A stretch of DNA of 64,000 nucleotides from positions 1 through 64,000 of the forward strand of contig NZ_FTRU01000006.1 of the NCBI RefSeq assembly GCF_900148495.1. Reading direction: 5' to 3'. Made by a program: the position numbers and the translations under genes. The stretch is from Negativibacillus massiliensis. Its GTDB lineage: Bacteria > Bacillota > Clostridia > Oscillospirales > Ruminococcaceae. Numbering within the stretch: the stretch's first letter is position 1; each line of letters starts with the position of its first letter. Under the pieces are notes generated by a model that had not been told where the DNA came from, did not search any database, and worked only from the letters and a program-made list of their open reading frames with translations. Shown here piece by piece: positions 38,214 to 46,566 of the stretch.

Positions 38214-38242
38214 TTTACTTTATAAAACTGGTATGCTATAAT
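38214..38242 (+). promoter_or_regulatory. Promoter of surface protein 2
   Basis: TTTACT (38214-38219), 17-bp spacer, TATAAT (38237-38242) with TATGC before the -10. Confidence 0.85.
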
Positions 38243-38302
38243 TTGGGCATGCAAAGTCACCTTTTTAATTAAGGTCACAAATTAATGCAAGGAGAGATTT
38301 TT

Positions 38303-41155
38303 ATGAAGAACAAATTCAGGCGTTCTATGACCTCTGTTCTGCTGGCAGCTTCCCTGCTGTTCAGTTCCCAGAGTGTTATTGCGTTCGCTGATTATGGAAG
38401 TAAATCGGATGCATCCGATTTGTCTCCTGTACAGGAGAGCGTGGAAACGGTTGTAAAAAACGAACAGACAACTTTTGAAGAAACCGAGGAAAGTAAAGAA
38501 GAACTTACAACTTCTGAGAAATCTGAGGAAACCACTGGTACTGAGGAATCCACAACTCCAGAGGAAACAACAACTACCGAACAGCCTGCACCTGCTGCTC
38601 CAGTAACAACACCTGCAACTTTAGATGCAAAAGAATTCAATTATTCTGAGCATACCTTTACATACAAAAAAGGGGATGCAGGTATTGCATCTGTTTCTTA
38701 TTATGATAAATATGGTAATTCTGGAACCATCTCGGAAGGAAAATCCATCACTACTGAATCAACACTCATCCACCAAAACACAACTACTTTCATTGTTACT
38801 ACAAAATCAGGCTATAAGCTTGTTGGTTTAACCGGTGATAATGTAGAAACAAATGCTTTTACCGTACTCGGTAATAATCAATATGAATTCCATTTTACTG
38901 ATAAATCCGGTTTTGATTTTAAAGAAGTTTCCTTTAGTCTGGAGACAGCAAAAATCGAATACGAATTTATTGATGAAGAAGGTCATTCTTTAGGCACTGC
39001 TACAATAGGAGACACTATCTCTTTAAAGGACCCTGAAGACAACCCAGACCTCGAATTTGTTGGTTGGTATGTTGGTGATATAAAACTTGAAGGTTCTTTA
39101 ACTGAAGATATTATTGCTTATGCTGACGAAAATAACCAAATCAAAGTAGAAGCAAAATATGAAGATAAAAAACCATTCTGGACATTTAAAGCTGATAAGA
39201 ATGGTAAAGTACAGTTGAATGACGAAGCTCCTAAAGATTCTATCGTTTTCACTAAGACGCAAGTCGAAGCATTAAACAATGGTAAAGACGATTTTCTCTA
39301 TGTTGTTCCAAATGAGGGCTATGGTTTTGCAGGCTGTACAGGAAATCAGGTGCTGGTAGAAACTGGTCTTTGTCTTGACAACCTTAACAAAAATGTCGAA
39401 TTTTATTCAACAGCACATTTTAATCCATTGGTAAATATCACCTTTAATCCTGGTGATCATGGAACATTAGTTGATTCTTCTAAATCTACAGGCACTATCA
39501 CTTCTGACTACAACCTCGCTTATCTCGCTTTCCCAGAAGTTACTCCTGATGACGGCTATAAACTGGTAGGCTGGAAACGTGAGGGTTCTAGTGAAATCGA
39601 AACAGTTTCTGTAAAAACACCAGTTGAATATGTTACAGAAGGCATCACTTATATCGCACAGTATGAAGAAGTGCCTGCTGAAAAAATTAGACATATCGAA
39701 GTTAAGATCGGTGACAACCTGAAAAAAGAACTCAAAGACCTTGAAATTTATCCTTTCTATCTGCACGCAGAGTATGATGGAAAATATATTTTCCTGAGCG
39801 GTACAAAAGATACTAAATTTACTACTACATTAATTACTGAACTCTTACCGGAAGATTTAAAAAAACTTGTAATAGAAGCCTTTGAAGGTGGACCTATTCC
39901 AGAGAATTTGCGAACTGACGTTAATGATCCTACCAAAGCTCAAAAATTCTTCAGCGGATTTACTTTCAAAAACCTTTGGCTTAATCACACAGAGTCTATT
40001 TCTTGTGGATACATTTCTGAGGCATATGTAGATGGCACTACTCTATACATGACTTTGGAAACACCTACAACAGAAGTCCCTGAGGTTAAACCAGATTCTT
40101 TTGATAATATTCCTGTTGCGTTTGTCTGCGAGAATGAAAAGGTACAACATGAAAAAGGTACCGTCCTTAAAACAATATCTTTAAAAGAATCTGGATTGTC
40201 CTATACATATGATGAGAACGAAGTTGAAACTGGTGCTCTTACACTTCATTTTGACGAGAACCCTATTGAAGATTATCTGAGTCTGGTAGGTAAATATACA
40301 TCCGGACATGTCTATACTTATGATGATTCTTCTATTGATTTACAGTACGATGAAGCAACAAAAACATGGTATGCTCCTTCTGAGACAGAAGGACAGCAGG
40401 ATTCCTATAAGATTTATGTAACCTGTGATGAAGATATACCGGACAAACCAACTGTAGAAGATATTCGTGATGAACTTAAAGTAGTTTTAGACTGTATCAC
40501 AGAACAGAACCATCATGACTCTAAAACATACGCACTGTTAGAGACAGACGCCTTCGAGATTGTCGGACCATATGTAGCGCCAATGCCGTTATCTTACGAG
40601 GGCGATATGACTACTCCTCACTACTTCGCACAGGTAAGAGTAAAAACTAATTCTTTGCTCGAAGACTATAATACTGACCATACTGTACATACCTATGCAG
40701 CAAATAACCCTGATGCTATCTTTGTTTTAGCTGGTAATCCTGCACCTCGTTCTACTGAATATATGTGGGATCTTTTAGGTGAAGATACCATTGTTCTCAA
40801 AGTACAGCACACTAATCCAACTGACCCAACTGATCCAACCGACCCAGGTACAAACCCAGGCGGTAACGGCGGTGACAACGATGACGACGATGATCGTTAC
40901 ACCGGTGACAACACCGTTACCCGTACCATCAACGATGACGATGTTCCGCTGAATGATCGTCCAACCAACACCACAATCATCGACGATGAAGATGTTCCGC
41001 TGGCTGACCTGCCGGATGATACCGTAACCATCGATGACGGTGAAGTTCCTCTGAAAGCTAACCCATCTACCGGTGACTCTCTGCCATTCGCAGCAATGGC
41101 TGCAGCAGCACTGTCTCTGGGCGGCGTGATCGTTCTTAATCGCAAAAAGAAGTAA
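38303..41155 (+). CDS. Cell-wall-anchored surface protein 2, paralogous ends to surface protein 1
   Basis: 950 residues. Signal peptide 1-31 nearly the same as protein 1 (MKNKF-R-S, SSQ, FAD); a Glu/Thr-rich stretch to about 105; several beta-grasp, InlB/Flg_new-type repeats (YEFIDEEGHSLG with FVGWYVGD; ITFNPGDHGTLV with DGYKLVGWKREG and ITYIAQYEE); more beta domains; a Pro/Asp/Gly spacer; three copies of the x-IDD-x-VPL motif; then NPSTG (920-924), hydrophobic segment and RKKK. No VWA domain. NPSTG departs from LPXTG. Start ATG 38303 follows AAGGAG. The middle is A/T-rich compared with both ends. Role: adhesion or host contact, by inference. Confidence 0.85.
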   Translation: MKNKFRRSMTSVLLAASLLFSSQSVIAFADYGSKSDASDLSPVQESVETVVKNEQTTFEETEESKEELTTSEKSEETTGTEESTTPEETTTTEQPAPAAPVTTPATLDAKEFNYSEHTFTYKKGDAGIASVSYYDKYGNSGTISEGKSITTESTLIHQNTTTFIVTTKSGYKLVGLTGDNVETNAFTVLGNNQYEFHFTDKSGFDFKEVSFSLETAKIEYEFIDEEGHSLGTATIGDTISLKDPEDNPDLEFVGWYVGDIKLEGSLTEDIIAYADENNQIKVEAKYEDKKPFWTFKADKNGKVQLNDEAPKDSIVFTKTQVEALNNGKDDFLYVVPNEGYGFAGCTGNQVLVETGLCLDNLNKNVEFYSTAHFNPLVNITFNPGDHGTLVDSSKSTGTITSDYNLAYLAFPEVTPDDGYKLVGWKREGSSEIETVSVKTPVEYVTEGITYIAQYEEVPAEKIRHIEVKIGDNLKKELKDLEIYPFYLHAEYDGKYIFLSGTKDTKFTTTLITELLPEDLKKLVIEAFEGGPIPENLRTDVNDPTKAQKFFSGFTFKNLWLNHTESISCGYISEAYVDGTTLYMTLETPTTEVPEVKPDSFDNIPVAFVCENEKVQHEKGTVLKTISLKESGLSYTYDENEVETGALTLHFDENPIEDYLSLVGKYTSGHVYTYDDSSIDLQYDEATKTWYAPSETEGQQDSYKIYVTCDEDIPDKPTVEDIRDELKVVLDCITEQNHHDSKTYALLETDAFEIVGPYVAPMPLSYEGDMTTPHYFAQVRVKTNSLLEDYNTDHTVHTYAANNPDAIFVLAGNPAPRSTEYMWDLLGEDTIVLKVQHTNPTDPTDPTDPGTNPGGNGGDNDDDDDRYTGDNTVTRTINDDDVPLNDRPTNTTIIDDEDVPLADLPDDTVTIDDGEVPLKANPSTGDSLPFAAMAAAALSLGGVIVLNRKKK

Positions 41156-41203
41156 TCTCATAAGATCCCTTCTTTCTCAAAACAAAATCCCGGACTTTCC
41201 GGT

Positions 41204-41241
41204 AAATAAAAAAGGAAGCTCTTAAAAGAGCTTCCTTTTTT
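41204..41241. terminator. Bidirectional terminator, copy 2 of an identical pair
   Basis: All 38 bases are identical to 32580-32617. It also terminates the convergent gerW gene. Confidence 0.92.
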
Positions 41242-41257
41242 TGTTTTAAAATAAATT

Positions 41258-41668
41258 TTATTCGTTTACAATGACAGTATCTGCCTTAACCTCAGCTGGC
41301 TTTTCCTGCTGAGTCTTGGAAACCATCGCCGAAACACGATCGATTGCTTCTGGAATCATGTTGACCAGAGCATCCGCAGTGGTACGATTTGGGCTGACGT
41401 TTAAGATGCGTACATCTCCATCCCGTTCAATCAGAAAGCACAACGGCTGGATGGTAACCCCTGCACCGGCTGCTCCGCCAAAATCATCCTTTGTCGATTT
41501 TGCGATATCGCTGCCGCCCGAGCCAAAACCAAAAGTTACTTTTGAAATCGGGATAATGGTGGTGTTGCTTGCAGTTACAATCGGCTTTCCGACAATACAG
41601 TCCACATCGACCAGATCGCGCAGGCCTTTCATCGATTCGCCCATTAAGTTATGGATATGCTGACTCAT
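41258..41668 (-). CDS. gerW: GerW/YtfJ-family sporulation protein
   Basis: 136 residues. IVGKPIVTASNTTIIPISKV and FGFGSGGSD then GGAAGAGVTIQPLCFLI are the family core. In Bacillus, YtfJ (GerW) is a forespore protein needed for normal germination. It follows a DUF2953 gene as in the Bacillus ytfI-ytfJ pair. I start at ATG 41668, nine bases after AAAGGA; the ATG at 41677 touches the ribosome site. Last gene of the M50-scpA-scpB-DUF2953-gerW string. Confidence 0.92.
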   Translation of the reverse strand: MSQHIHNLMGESMKGLRDLVDVDCIVGKPIVTASNTTIIPISKVTFGFGSGGSDIAKSTKDDFGGAAGAGVTIQPLCFLIERDGDVRILNVSPNRTTADALVNMIPEAIDRVSAMVSKTQQEKPAEVKADTVIVNE

Positions 41669-41718
41669 GGATATCATTCCTTTCCTGACAATATAAAAAT
41701 TTCGCTATTTTTTAAGAA

Positions 41719-42522
41719 TTAGTTTGCAGTTGATTTTCCACATTCTTTGGTGGGAGATGTGGAAGATTTCTCTTGATTCTTTGCCTTTCCCAGCACTTTG
41801 ATTGCAAAGCAAACAACAAAGCGCAGAGCTGCACCCAACACAATGATTGGACGCATCTGAACTAATATTTCACCCTGCCAATCAGATTGTTCCTGTCCTG
41901 AAAAATCTGGTTTTATCTGAATGTCTGCTTTTTTTACCTGAATTAGGTTTTGTACAATGCCAAGCCCTGTATAAACTGCTGTGACAAGTTTTTGAGCATC
42001 CAGCGCTGACTGTGCTGTATCTTCCTTTGAAACCAATACAGAGAGTTTCAGAGTCTTTACACAGACTCCATTTAAAATCATTGTCAAAGGCTTTTTCGCA
42101 CACTCCCAAATTGCTGGAAGCATTGCTTTGATATCAAAAGAGGTTTCTTCCTTTTTGGACCCTTTTTGATTTGCTTTTTGGGGACTCGGTTCCTTTTTCT
42201 TTTCTTCTTTTTCCGGTTTTTGTTTTAACTTCATCGGATAAAGCTTTATCTTAAAAAACAGATAGCGCACAGTAGCTGTCAGCTGCTTTTTAGGCTCTTT
42301 TTCGTAATAACCTAATTCCTCTACTGCTTGGCGCAAAACCTCTTTGTCGCCCTCACACAGCTCCAGCTCATCGATTTCCTTGTCAACAGCTTCTGTTTTA
42401 TAGGAAACTGTTTGCTTCTTCTCATCTTTTGGTGTCCAGTAAGACAGGTAAATCCCCACAGGAAAGCATAGCAGCAACAAAATACATGCCAGTATCGCTA
42501 AAATTATCCACAGCACGATCAC
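41719..42522 (-). CDS. DUF2953 membrane protein (YtfI-like)
   Basis: 267 residues. One N-terminal membrane helix (VLWIILAILACILLLLCFPV), a DUF2953 region (VRYLFFKIKLYP), a Lys/Glu/Pro-rich linker (105-130) and a C-terminal part with AVYTGLGIVQ and ALRFVVCFAIKVL. In Firmicutes it is usually next to gerW, which supports a sporulation role. Start: GTG 42522, eight bases after GGGGAGG; the GTG at 42531 touches the ribosome site. Confidence 0.85.
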   Translation of the reverse strand: MIVLWIILAILACILLLLCFPVGIYLSYWTPKDEKKQTVSYKTEAVDKEIDELELCEGDKEVLRQAVEELGYYEKEPKKQLTATVRYLFFKIKLYPMKLKQKPEKEEKKKEPSPQKANQKGSKKEETSFDIKAMLPAIWECAKKPLTMILNGVCVKTLKLSVLVSKEDTAQSALDAQKLVTAVYTGLGIVQNLIQVKKADIQIKPDFSGQEQSDWQGEILVQMRPIIVLGAALRFVVCFAIKVLGKAKNQEKSSTSPTKECGKSTAN

Positions 42523-42552
42523 CGCTGCCACCTCCCCTTCCTTCGCTGCAAA

Positions 42553-43095
42553 CTATTGCTCTGTCGATTCTTCCTGCTGCATCTGGGTTTGCTGCGGCAG
42601 CTTTGGCAAAGCTTCGATATTTTTCATTCCAAAGCAGCGCAGAAAATGCTCGGTCGTTCCGTAGGAAATTGGCCTTCCTGGGATCTCCAATCTGCCCTGC
42701 TCTTCAACCAGCCCTTTTGCAACCAAGGAATTTACCACCGAGCCACTGTCCACTCCTCTGACCTGCTCGATAAACGATTTGGTCACTGGCTGGTTATATG
42801 CGATGATTGCCAGAACTTCCAGCGCAGCCTGGCTGAGCGGCGTGTTATTCTTAACCTCCAAAGCTTTCTGGATCACCTGTGCATATTCTGCACGAGTTAC
42901 CATTTGATAGCTTTGGTCAAGTTCCAGGATTACAAACGCTGTCTTTTTATAAAGTTCATTGATTCTCTCGATAATTTTTTCCAAAGTATCCCGGTCGATC
43001 TCCAATATTTTTGCCAGACGATCCTTTTCATACGGTTCTCCTGACGCAAACAGGATTGCCTGAATACTTTTTTCCAATTCTGAAAGTTTTGTCAA
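42553..43095 (-). CDS. scpB: SMC complex kleisin-interacting subunit ScpB
   Basis: 180 residues, two winged-helix domains: ELEKSIQAILFASGEPYEKD at the start and LSQAALEVLAIIAYNQPVTK with IEQVRGVDS in the second. With ScpA and SMC it forms the condensin that organises and segregates the chromosome. Start is TTG 43095, seven bases after GGAGG. Directly downstream of scpA. Confidence 0.94.
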   Translation of the reverse strand: MTKLSELEKSIQAILFASGEPYEKDRLAKILEIDRDTLEKIIERINELYKKTAFVILELDQSYQMVTRAEYAQVIQKALEVKNNTPLSQAALEVLAIIAYNQPVTKSFIEQVRGVDSGSVVNSLVAKGLVEEQGRLEIPGRPISYGTTEHFLRCFGMKNIEALPKLPQQTQMQQEESTEQ

Positions 43096-43116
43096 TCTGT
43101 TTCCTCCCCGTTGCTT

Positions 43117-43812
43117 TTACAGCAGGCTGACAGTTTTTCCATCATCTTCAATCATAACCCTCTTATTTTTAACCAGCTCCAGAACTGCCAGAAAGGTCGC
43201 TACAATATCTGCCCGGTCACTGCTCTGTTCAAACAGGGATAAAAATGGGGCACGACGCTGTTTATACAGCATCTTCATGATAATTACGATTCTGGAATTT
43301 ACCGATACTACCCTTCTTGCCATAATTGGTTCAAAGGCCTTTTGAGGGTTTTCCGGGAGTTTTTTCTTTCCTACTGCGGACAGATACGCCTCCAGCAGGA
43401 TCTGCGGTTTGTGGTGACGCTCATACTGTGCTTCTTTGGTTACTGGCTGCATGGTACGGTAAAACAACTCATCACCCACATAGCGGTTTTTAAGCAGCCC
43501 TGCCACCTGACGACAAAGGGTATATTCGATCAACTGCCCTGTCAGTTCCCGTTTGAGCTGTTCTTCCAGTTCCTCGTGTTTTGGCAGAAGTGATACCGAT
43601 TTAATGTATACCAGTCTGGACGCCATCTCCAGAAACTCACTTGCAATCTCCAGTTCCTGACTCTGTACCTCCTCCATATAGGCAAGATACTGTTCCAGAA
43701 GCTTGGTGATTTCGATATCATAGATATTCAGTTTATGTTTTGAGATCAGCTGAAGGATGAGGTCAAGCGGACCTTCCACCTCGGCTATTTTAAATGAAAG
43801 CTGCTCTACCAC
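43117..43812 (-). CDS. scpA: SMC complex kleisin ScpA
   Basis: 231 residues. FKIAEVEGPLDLILQLISKH is the classic N-terminal motif binding SMC; EFLEMASRLVYIKSVSLLP follows and the C-terminal winged helix (IVATFLAVLELVKNKRV) binds the SMC head. Start GTG 43812, eight bases after AGGAGG. It bridges SMC heads with ScpB. Confidence 0.94.
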   Translation of the reverse strand: MVEQLSFKIAEVEGPLDLILQLISKHKLNIYDIEITKLLEQYLAYMEEVQSQELEIASEFLEMASRLVYIKSVSLLPKHEELEEQLKRELTGQLIEYTLCRQVAGLLKNRYVGDELFYRTMQPVTKEAQYERHHKPQILLEAYLSAVGKKKLPENPQKAFEPIMARRVVSVNSRIVIIMKMLYKQRRAPFLSLFEQSSDRADIVATFLAVLELVKNKRVMIEDDGKTVSLL

Positions 43813-43824
43813 CTCTGAGCCCTC

Positions 43825-44457
43825 CTAGAAGCGCATAAACAAAGAGGTAAACCAATCCAGTCCATTAAACAAAATACCGCTTAAAAAGGACAGAGGGACG
43901 TTGAGCACATCGGTAAACAGGATAACTGCCATGAATACCATATAAATAATCTGCTCATGCTCTTCCAAGAAACGAATCGCCTTGTACGGCAAAAAGTAGG
44001 AAAGCACTCTGGAGCCATCCAGCGGATGGATTGGAATAAGATTAAATACAGCAAGTCCAAGATTAATGCTGCACATAGTCAAAAATACCGTAAACAAAAA
44101 GGACAAACCCAGCATCCAGCTGAGTTTTGCCAGAATCATGGTGATCAGTGCCATCAGAATATTCGAAACCGGTCCTGCCAGAGCGGTAATGGCAATTCCT
44201 GCCTTCTGGCTTACCTTGTCAAAATAATAGGGATTGACCGGTACCGGTTTTGCCCAGCCTACTCCTACCAGCAAAAGCAGGATGCTTCCAAACAAATCCA
44301 GATGGGCAAACGGATTAAGGGTTAATCTTCCGGAACTTCTTGCTGTACGGTCTCCCAATTTGTCAGCCATCCAGCCATGAGCACACTCATGGACAGGCAT
44401 CGCGGTAAACAGTACCAGCGCTCGAATCATAATAGTAGTTGGACTAATACTTAACAA
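43825..44457 (-). CDS. Site-2 protease family (M50) membrane protein
   Basis: 210 residues, about six membrane segments. Zinc site HECAHG (HExxH) near residue 23 and the second motif NLIPIHPLDGSRVL. Small YwhC/YydH-type members are uncharacterised; the location upstream of scpAB is common in Firmicutes. Start is TTG 44457, eight bases after AGGAG; a nearby ATG runs straight into a stop. Confidence 0.9.
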   Translation of the reverse strand: MLSISPTTIMIRALVLFTAMPVHECAHGWMADKLGDRTARSSGRLTLNPFAHLDLFGSILLLLVGVGWAKPVPVNPYYFDKVSQKAGIAITALAGPVSNILMALITMILAKLSWMLGLSFLFTVFLTMCSINLGLAVFNLIPIHPLDGSRVLSYFLPYKAIRFLEEHEQIIYMVFMAVILFTDVLNVPLSFLSGILFNGLDWFTSLFMRF

Positions 44458-44538
44458 AACATCGACTCCTTATTTTTCTCCCATTTTCTCCAAGAGGAAT
44501 TGACCTTTTGGAGAACAATTCTTTTCCTTTTGAATCCC

Positions 44539-44567
44539 ATTATACCTTCCAAAATAGTAAAAAACAA
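44539..44567 (-). promoter_or_regulatory. Promoter of the M50-scpAB-DUF2953-gerW string
   Basis: Minus strand TTGTTT (44562-44567), 17-bp spacer, TATAAT (44539-44544). Confidence 0.72.
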
Positions 44568-44628
44568 GGGATTGCTTTCGTCTAAAATTGTTAATTTTCC
44601 TTTTTTTAAAATAATGTTGAAAAAAGGC

Positions 44629-44657
44629 TTGAATTTTCAGAAGAAATCTGATAAAAT
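44629..44657 (+). promoter_or_regulatory. Promoter of rpmB
   Basis: TTGAAT (44629-44634), 17-bp spacer, TAAAAT (44652-44657). The spacer contains an inverted repeat TCAGA-N5-TCTGA. Confidence 0.8.
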
Positions 44658-44699
44658 ACGAATGTTGACTTGTTAAGAGTTAGAAGGAGGTGCAGACTA

Positions 44700-44888
44700 A
44701 TGGCTAAATGCGATATCTGCGGAAAAGGTGTTACTTTCGGTATCAAGGTTTCCCATTCTCATAGAAGATCTAACAGAACTTGGAAACCAAATGTAAGACG
44801 TGTGAAGGCAATTGTTAATGGCTCTCCATGCCACATCCACGCCTGCACCCGTTGCCTGCGTTCTGGTAAAGTAACCCGCGCTATCTAG
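44700..44888 (+). CDS. rpmB: 50S ribosomal protein L28
   Basis: 62 residues. MAKCDICGKGVTFG, SHSHRRSNRTWKPNV and a C-terminal CTRCLRSGKVTR; the four cysteines (C4, C7 and C54, C57) make it a zinc-binding (C+) form, so the cell probably does not rely on a C- paralogue from this locus. ATG 44700 follows GGAGG. Own promoter and terminator. Confidence 0.96.
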   Translation: MAKCDICGKGVTFGIKVSHSHRRSNRTWKPNVRRVKAIVNGSPCHIHACTRCLRSGKVTRAI

Positions 44889-44903
44889 TTTACACAAAAC
44901 AAG

Positions 44904-44946
44904 CAAGCCGTTGCCTTTTAGGTGACGGCTTTTTGTTTTTTCTTGT
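44904..44946 (+). terminator. Terminator of rpmB
   Basis: AAGCCGT pairs with ACGGCTT (extended through a G-T pair and CCT/AGG), followed by a T-run. Confidence 0.85.
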
Positions 44947-44952
44947 TTTATA

Positions 44953-44981
44953 TTGACTTTTATAAAAGTCGGTGATATCAT
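44953..44981 (+). promoter_or_regulatory. Promoter with palindromic operator
   Basis: TTGACT (44953-44958), 17-bp spacer, TATCAT (44976-44981). A perfect 16-bp palindrome GACTTTTATAAAAGTC (44955-44970) covers the -35 box and half the spacer, a repressor position. Confidence 0.7.
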
Positions 44982-45035
44982 CTGCTTAAACAGTCAGAAA
45001 CCTTTCGGTTCTGCCTTGTTTAGAGGGGGAGATTG

Positions 45036-45239
45036 ATGAAACAAAATCATAAACGTTCCGGGATTATCATTACAATTGTGATCACCGTGATTATTTTACT
45101 GTATTTTCTGATCGTGATGCTGCTGCTTCCCCTTCTGCTGTTTATTTTTCTCCCGTTGAGCATCGCGATGATTGTTGTCGCTATTGCTCGTATTCGGGAA
45201 CTGAAAGAGGAGGACGAAGATGATTATCGTAAATACTGA
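45036..45239 (+). CDS. Small two-helix membrane protein
   Basis: 67 residues: basic start, a long hydrophobic region that makes two membrane passes around a short break, then an acidic cytoplasmic-type tail (ELKEEDEDDYRKY). No family recognised. ATG 45036 follows GGGGGAG. The gene overlaps ybjQ by 20 bp in another frame, so the two are coupled and probably act together. Confidence 0.75.
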   Translation: MKQNHKRSGIIITIVITVIILLYFLIVMLLLPLLLFIFLPLSIAMIVVAIARIRELKEEDEDDYRKY

Positions 45240-45537
45240 TTACATTTCGGGTAAAAAACTGCAGACCATTTCCCTGGTGCGCGGAAGCACCGTTCACTCC
45301 AAGAACATTGGCCGCGATATCCTTTCCGGACTGAAAACCATTGTCGGCGGTGAAATCAGCGATTATACCAACATGATGAACGAAGCCCGTGCAATCGCTA
45401 CCAAGCGCATGGTCGATGAAGCAGAAAGTCTGGGCGCTGATGCAGTTGTAAATGTTCGCTATGCTTCCTCCGCTATTATGCAGGGAGCTGCTGAAATCAT
45501 TGCTTATGGAACCGCTGTAAAATTTATCGAAGACTAA
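45220..45537 (+). CDS. YbjQ / UPF0145 family protein
   Basis: 105 residues. TDYISGKKLQTISLVRGSTV, GRDILSGLKTIVGGEI, MVDEAESLGADAVVNVRY and AAEIIAYGTAV are the heavy-metal-binding-like family signature; members form a pentameric beta-barrel and have no settled function. Its ribosome site GAGGAGG lies in the previous gene's acidic tail codons. Confidence 0.9.
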   Translation: MIIVNTDYISGKKLQTISLVRGSTVHSKNIGRDILSGLKTIVGGEISDYTNMMNEARAIATKRMVDEAESLGADAVVNVRYASSAIMQGAAEIIAYGTAVKFIED

Positions 45538-45551
45538 AATAGCCTATTATA

Positions 45552-45606
45552 TGGCCAGCTTGAAAGTCTGGTCTGGCCATCCAAATGGATGGCCAATTTT
45601 TTCTTC
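45552..45606 (+). terminator. Terminator of ybjQ with an overlapping alternative hairpin
   Basis: TGGCCATCCA (45574-45583) pairs with TGGATGGCCA (45586-45595), then T6. Upstream TGGCCAG (45552-45558) can pair instead with CTGGCCA (45573-45579), which is part of the terminator's left arm. Confidence 0.85.
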
Positions 45607-45673
45607 TCTTAGGTGAATTTGCTGTGAAAAAATTGAATGTTTTAGTGATTCATCTGATTTTCGTGAATTTCAA

Positions 45674-45702
45674 TTGAAAGACCTATCCGATTCGATTATA
45701 CT
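45674..45702 (+). promoter_or_regulatory. Orphan sigma-A promoter
   Basis: TTGAAA (45674-45679), 17-bp spacer, TATACT (45697-45702), facing a region with no reading frame. Confidence 0.65.
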
Positions 45703-45708
45703 TATATA

Positions 45709-45815
45709 GCTGATCAAATTCATTTTCCAAATCAGCTCCTTAATTCTTGACAACCAGTTATTACCTGTTTCCCACAAAAGGAAGGGCGTCTCTCAAGAGG
45801 CGCTCTTTCTTTTTT
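45709..45815 (+). ncRNA. Candidate small RNA of about 105 nt
   Basis: From the predicted start near 45709 the RNA would begin with a stem AGCTGAT (45708-45714)/ATCAGCT (45731-45737), continue through an unpaired stretch, and end in an 11-bp stem (45782-45792 with 45797-45807, TCAA loop) followed by TCTTTTTT. No ATG lies inside. The terminator U-tract is on the plus strand, so it does not simply belong to the convergent phosphatase gene. Inferred from promoter-to-terminator structure alone; not a known family that I recognise. Confidence 0.5.
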
Positions 45816-46506
45816 ATCCCTTTATTTTTTTCTTCAGCTGCTCTATTTCACCTGTATTAAAACCAAGCCACGCAAAATAATCGCAAATATTGGGAAATCT
45901 TGTTTCAAATTTTTCCAAAAAAGTCTCCATATACTCTGCTTTGGGCATCAGGTAGTGAATCGGAATCTCGGGATACTGCTTACATAAAGCTTTCATCTTT
46001 TTCTGAAGGTATGGACCTGTCAGGATATAATCTGCAATAATATCCTCCTTGCAGACACCTGCCAGCAACAACAGCAGTGCTGCCGTCACACCTGTTCTGT
46101 CCTTACCTGCAGTACAATGAAACAATACCGCCTGCTCTGCTTTCAGGATACACTTAAATACCTGGTACATGCTTTCCTTTCCAAAGGCAATTTCCAGATA
46201 AGTGTCTGGTACTTCTTCATTCTCGGTCGGCAGCCTTCCGTTTCCAAACGCTGGGATTGGAAAATAGGAGAAATTTCCCTCGCTGGAAAGAGGATCGGGC
46301 TGACGCTCTCTTTCCATATCGCTTCGCAAGTCAATCACCGTTATAATTCCTAAGTACAACAGGTGCTCAATATCTTCCTGTTTCAGCCCTGCTGGAAGGT
46401 CACTGCGAAACAATTTTCCCCATGCTGTTATCCTTCCATCCTCTGTTTCATACCCACCCAGATCCCTGAGATTAAGCATCTGGCCAACTTTGATCCTTCT
46501 TTGCAT
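45814..46506 (-). CDS. Tyrosine-protein phosphatase (Y_phosphatase3 type)
   Basis: 230 residues. NLRDLGGYETEDGR start, ITVIDLRSDMERER, and the P-loop HCTAGKDRTGVTAALLL with nucleophilic cysteine. Similar to the PtpA/LipA group of secreted or cytoplasmic phosphatases that act on phosphotyrosine or phosphoinositides; no signal peptide. Its ribosome site starts within bases of the ftsH terminator, leaving no room for a promoter. Confidence 0.9.
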   Translation of the reverse strand: MQRRIKVGQMLNLRDLGGYETEDGRITAWGKLFRSDLPAGLKQEDIEHLLYLGIITVIDLRSDMERERQPDPLSSEGNFSYFPIPAFGNGRLPTENEEVPDTYLEIAFGKESMYQVFKCILKAEQAVLFHCTAGKDRTGVTAALLLLLAGVCKEDIIADYILTGPYLQKKMKALCKQYPEIPIHYLMPKAEYMETFLEKFETRFPNICDYFAWLGFNTGEIEQLKKKIKG

Positions 46507-46521
46507 CTCTTTCCCTCCAGA

Positions 46522-46566
46522 TACAAAATCAGCACAGCCTGCTACGGTCTGTGCTGATTTTTTGTA
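46522..46566 (-). terminator. Terminator of the rnj-to-ftsH cluster
   Basis: AAAATCAGCACAG (46525-46537) pairs with CTGTGCTGATTTT (46549-46561), loop of eleven. On the minus strand it is followed by TGTATCTGGAGGG, the next gene's ribosome site. Confidence 0.85.
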
